Assembly: GCA_002432025.1 (NCBI GenBank)
Contig: DJFE01000022.1
Span: 22,708-43,263, forward strand
DNA length: 20,556 bases
Direction: 5' to 3'
Origin: Candidatus Avelusimicrobium stercoris
Lineage (GTDB): Bacteria; Elusimicrobiota; Elusimicrobia; Elusimicrobiales; Elusimicrobiaceae
The translations under genes were made by a program, and so were the position numbers. The notes beneath the pieces were generated by a model. The model ran no database searches, was not told where the DNA came from, and was given only the letters and a program-made list of their open reading frames with translations. How positions within the stretch are numbered: position 1 is the first letter of the stretch; each line of letters begins with the position of its first letter. Shown one piece after another: positions 15,143 through 20,556 of this stretch.

Positions 15143-15148
15143 TATAAT
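15143..15148 (+). promoter_or_regulatory. -10 box 7 nt before the HxlR start codon
   Basis: A perfect TATAAT ends 7 nt before the ATG at 15155, the usual distance to a transcription start. The mRNA would then begin at or next to the AUG (a leaderless transcript). No good -35 is present at 16-18 nt upstream, so the promoter may depend on an activator or be weak. Confidence 0.5.
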
Positions 15149-15154
15149 AGAAAT

Positions 15155-15481
15155 ATGCTTACTAAAAAGAATTTGCCGCCCTGCCCGGTAGCGGTACTAC
15201 TTAAATTAATAGGTAATAAGTGGAAGATACTTATTATCAGAGATTTGCTGACGGGCACAAAACGCTTTGGCGAACTGAAAAAAAGCGTGGGGTGCTCCCA
15301 AAAGGTGCTTACAAGCAACCTAAAAGAAATGGAAGAAAACAAATTGCTCACGCGCAAAGTGTTTGCCGAGGTGCCCCCGCGGGTGGAATATACGCTTACC
15401 AAAACGGGTTTATCCCTGGACCCTGTGCTAAAAGAAATGGCCGCGTGGGGGGAGAAATACCGACGGAGTTTAAAGAAATAG
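15155..15481 (+). CDS. HxlR-family transcriptional regulator
   Basis: This small winged-helix regulator of the HxlR family (108 residues from ATG 15155) usually binds DNA as a dimer next to its own gene and a divergent target. The family pattern is clear: CPVAVLLKLIGNKWKILIIRDLL near the N-terminus, RFGELKKSVGCSQKVLTSNLKEMEENKLL for the recognition helix region, then the wing with VPPRVEYTLTKTG. Cys10 sits where several members carry a redox- or electrophile-sensing cysteine; Cys47 is a second one. An ATG at 15137 would add six residues but lies upstream of the perfect TATAAT, so I prefer 15155. Neither start has a Shine-Dalgarno site. The likely target is the divergent cupin gene. Confidence 0.9.
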   Translation: MLTKKNLPPCPVAVLLKLIGNKWKILIIRDLLTGTKRFGELKKSVGCSQKVLTSNLKEMEENKLLTRKVFAEVPPRVEYTLTKTGLSLDPVLKEMAAWGEKYRRSLKK

Positions 15482-15511
15482 TTGCAAAATATTTTTGATA
15501 TGTTATATAAT
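15482..15511 (+). promoter_or_regulatory. Candidate rRNA promoter, most upstream (P0)
   Basis: TTGCAA (15482-15487), an 18-nt spacer and a perfect TATAAT (15506-15511) start 1 nt after the HxlR stop. A 6-bp inverted repeat GCAAAC / GTTTGC (15520-15525 and 15533-15538) lies just downstream and could be an operator or a weak hairpin. The -35 is poor, so P0 is less certain than the promoters that follow. Confidence 0.4.
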
Positions 15512-15555
15512 AGATATACGCAAACGAGATGAGTTTGCAAAGCAGTAAAAAAAAT

Positions 15556-15584
15556 TTGACAATTTGATTTAAATATGTTTTAAT
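15556..15584 (+). promoter_or_regulatory. rRNA operon promoter P1
   Basis: A perfect TTGACA (15556-15561), a 17-nt spacer and TTTAAT (15579-15584; 5/6) are preceded by an A-run that could act as an UP element. TAATAT at 15581-15586 is an alternative -10 with a 19-nt spacer. Confidence 0.75.
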
Positions 15585-15637
15585 ATAAATGTAGTCAGTA
15601 AGCATACTACCAGTTTTCAAGAGTTTTTAAAAAGCAC

Positions 15638-15666
15638 TTGACAAACCGAATAAAAAATGCTTAAAT
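15638..15666 (+). promoter_or_regulatory. rRNA operon promoter P2
   Basis: A perfect TTGACA (15638-15643) with a 17-nt spacer is followed by a weaker -10 TTAAAT (15661-15666). An AT-rich stretch GAGTTTTTAAAAAG lies just upstream, similar to that before P3. Confidence 0.6.
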
Positions 15667-15713
15667 AAAAGAGTAGTAAGGGTTGAGCGATTTAAACGAG
15701 AGTTTAAAAAGGC

Positions 15714-15742
15714 TTGACAGATTGAAACAGATTTGCTAGAAT
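15714..15742 (+). promoter_or_regulatory. rRNA operon promoter P3 (extended -10)
   Basis: A perfect TTGACA (15714-15719), a 17-nt spacer and TAGAAT (15737-15742) are seen, with TGC just before the -10 as an extended -10 element. It is the best of the tandem promoters. Transcription would start near 15749, about 283 nt before mature 16S rRNA. Confidence 0.85.
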
Positions 15743-15777
15743 ATCTTTGTAGCCAAAGAGGGCTCAAAGAAGAAAAT

Positions 15778-15827
15778 AAATTTCCGATTGCTTTTTCCGA
15801 AGCAGGAAAAGAGCAACGAGGAAATTT
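15778..15827 (+). promoter_or_regulatory. Long hairpin in the rRNA leader
   Basis: Three nested stems share one axis: AAATTTCC with GGAAATTT (8 bp), TTGCT with AGCAA (5 bp) and TTTTCC with GGAAAA (6 bp), closing a 6-nt loop with only small internal loops. That is 19 bp in 50 nt. No T-run follows directly, so it is not a simple terminator. It may be an RNase III site or an antitermination structure. Confidence 0.7.
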
Positions 15828-15992
15828 CGTTCTGTGAAAATTTGACAGCAATGTGCGAATGGGCGATTTGAAATGGGAAGGTTCAAACCTAACATTTTAA
15901 ATGCTCAAAGAAAGTCAGTCATAGACTATAATATGACACCAAGTTAATTCAAGTAAGAAGAGTCAAAAGTCAACAGCTCTTGTTAGCGATTA

Positions 15993-16026
15993 GTTGCCTT
16001 TGAACCGCTTGCGATTTAAAGGTAAC
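15993..16026 (+). promoter_or_regulatory. Hairpin next to the 16S 5' end
   Basis: GTTGCCTTTGAA (15993-16004) pairs with TTTAAAGGTAAC (16015-16026) over 12 positions with two G-U pairs, closing a 10-nt loop, 5 nt before mature 16S rRNA. The left arm also contains a boxA-like TGCCTTTGAA. It is a candidate processing or antitermination signal. Confidence 0.5.
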
Positions 16027-16031
16027 AAATT

Positions 16032-17564
<1,533 letters not shown>

Positions 17565-17671
17565 GGTCGGTAGCAGATAAGATGGCGCCGCAAGGCAAAC
17601 CGTTTCAGATCGGCCACTCGCACATAGAAAGGTTTTATAGAGCTTAGGCTCTTTTAGTTTTAGAATAGCTT

Positions 17672-17745
17672 GGGCTCGTAGCTCAGCTGGTTAGAGCGCA
17701 CGCTTGATAAGCGTGAGGTCGAAGGTTCAATTCCTTCCGGGCCCA
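17672..17745 (+). tRNA. tRNA-Ile (anticodon GAT)
   Basis: The cloverleaf is clear. The 7-bp acceptor stem is GGGCTCG with CGGGCCC (one G-T pair), and the D arm contains AGCTCAGCTGGTTAGAGC. The anticodon loop TTGATAA (GAT at 17706-17708) has a 5-bp stem, and the T arm contains GGTTCAATTCC. Discriminator A is at 17745. The CCA end is not encoded: the next bases are CAG. It is the usual spacer tRNA between 16S and 23S. Confidence 0.97.
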
Positions 17746-17763
17746 CAGCACTTAAAGTTTTTA

Positions 17764-17839
17764 GGGGCTGTAGCTCAGTTGGGAGAGCACCTGCTTTGCA
17801 AGCAGGGGGTCGTCGGTTCGAACCCGATCAGCTCCACCA
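17764..17839 (+). tRNA. tRNA-Ala (anticodon TGC)
   Basis: The acceptor stem is GGGGCTG with CAGCTCC (one G-T pair), the D arm contains AGCTCAGTTGGGAGAGC, the anticodon loop is TTTGCAA (TGC at 17797-17799), and the T arm contains GGTTCGAACCC. The CCA end is encoded (17837-17839), unlike in the tRNA-Ile 18 nt upstream. Confidence 0.97.
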
Positions 17840-18175
17840 ATAAATAACCTGTGCAAAATATGTTGCGTCAAATTTGAAGTTCTTTGAAAATCAGATAACT
17901 TATATTCAATCTTCTCTTGTAAGACTCCGGAAGTTGGATAGTAACCTTAAAAAAAAGGCGATTATCCGATGGGTAGCAAAGGGAATGAAAATATATTTTA
18001 GAAAAGCCAAGCGTTTGTATATTTAATATGTGAATTAAATGTACTTACACTTACACAATTAAGCGATGAGAACACAATTAACTGATAAAGTTAAGAAGGT
18101 TATCATTAAAAAAATATAATAGATAGCAATATCTAGCATTTGAAATGACCAATAATCTGTTGGATTAAAGAATAT
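17840..18175 (+). other. tRNA-Ala to 23S spacer
   Basis: This 336-nt AT-rich spacer has no gene that I can see. It contains a boxA-like antitermination site (17879-17887), an interrupted hairpin (GGATA with TATCC and CCTT with AAGG, 17936-17967), and a small 6-bp hairpin TAGATA / TATCTA with a GCAA tetraloop (18120-18135) about 40 nt before 23S. The flanks of 23S probably pair with sequence beyond the window for processing. Confidence 0.6.
17879..17887 (+). promoter_or_regulatory. boxA-like antitermination site in the spacer
   Basis: GTTCTTTGA followed by AAA resembles the NusB/NusE-binding boxA found in rRNA spacers and leaders (E. coli consensus TGCTCTTTA). It lies 40 nt after tRNA-Ala, the usual place ahead of 23S. 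Confidence 0.6.

Positions 18176-20556
<2,381 letters not shown>

Larger units (their letters stand above)
15749..16031 (+). other. rRNA leader region
   Basis: This is transcribed leader between promoter P3 and mature 16S rRNA. I see no gene in it. It holds a long hairpin (15778-15827), a lone TTGACA at 15842 without a matching -10, a small hairpin GTCATA / TATGAC (15918-15937), and a 12-pair hairpin just before the 16S gene (15993-16026). These are candidates for antitermination and processing signals. Confidence 0.7.

Noticed and set aside
15085..15540. Antisense open frame over the HxlR gene
   Set aside because: It is opposite a well-conserved regulator, lacks a ribosome site, and its Ser/Phe-rich sequence is a shadow.
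15842..15847. A fourth TTGACA as a further rRNA promoter
   Set aside because: No -10 is found at 16-19 nt; the nearest candidates match at only two or three positions.
15627..15851. 74-codon open frame on the minus strand in the rRNA leader
   Set aside because: It runs through the P2-P3 promoters and the leader hairpin, which explain the sequence better.
15927..15932. TATAAT in the rRNA leader as a promoter
   Set aside because: The bases 17 nt upstream (CTCAAA) are not a -35, and the box is part of a small hairpin.
17638..17656. AGAGC / GCTCT hairpin plus T-run in the 16S-tRNA spacer as a terminator
   Set aside because: The stem has only 5 bp and the operon clearly continues into tRNAs and 23S.

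Overview
The window looks like chromosomal DNA from a gut-type member of the phylum Elusimicrobiota (Elusimicrobium relatives). I base this on the general look of the 16S rRNA gene, on a type IV pilin with the FTLIELLVV signature and C-terminal cysteines as seen in that group, and on a Gram-negative gene set (GmhA, Bat proteins with signal peptides and membrane anchors). This is recognition by eye, not a database result. Nothing looks like a plasmid, phage, transposase or CRISPR array.

Layout. (1) 38-688 (+): a type IV prepilin with an exceptionally long leader, ending at a 12-bp terminator that also serves the convergent genes. (2) 747-2445 (-): miaB followed by a PilZ-domain gene. (3) 2497-13380 (-): one tightly packed run of eleven genes in transcription order: MoxR ATPase, DUF58 protein, an Ig-like/membrane/helical protein, BatA, BatB, BatC, BatD, BatE, then gmhA, rpiB and pgi. 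Gaps are mostly 1-20 nt or 4-nt ATGA overlaps. A good sigma-70-type promoter lies at 13425-13452 and a clear terminator at 2450-2485. (4) 13466-14460 (-): a 37-residue small protein gene overlapping the start of a 293-residue membrane protein of unknown function. (5) 14571-15481: a cupin gene (-) divergent from an HxlR-family regulator (+). (6) 15482-20556 (+): tandem rRNA promoters, a structured leader, 16S rRNA, tRNA-Ile(GAT), tRNA-Ala(TGC), and the first roughly 2.4 kb of 23S rRNA, cut by the window end.

How the genes work together. MoxR and the DUF58/VWA/TPR proteins form the Bat (Bacteroides aerotolerance) type of MoxR-VWA system. In it a AAA+ ATPase is thought to remodel clients with membrane-anchored MIDAS proteins at the cell envelope. 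Here the same transcript appears to continue into three sugar-phosphate isomerases (sedoheptulose-7-P, ribose-5-P and glucose-6-P), which would tie an envelope or stress module to pentose-phosphate and heptose supply. miaB (tRNA 2-methylthiolation) lies just after the terminator and has no visible Shine-Dalgarno site of its own.

The most interesting items are: the 53-residue pilin leader with an internal palindrome, which may be an in-frame repeat insertion; the small ORF coupled to an orphan membrane protein; a cysteine cluster on the PilZ protein; a 19-bp hairpin in the rRNA leader; a 22-bp perfect palindrome at the 16S 3' end; a regulator that may be translated from a leaderless mRNA; and an A at E. 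coli-equivalent position 2057 of 23S rRNA. I did not find a clearly new defence or mobile system.
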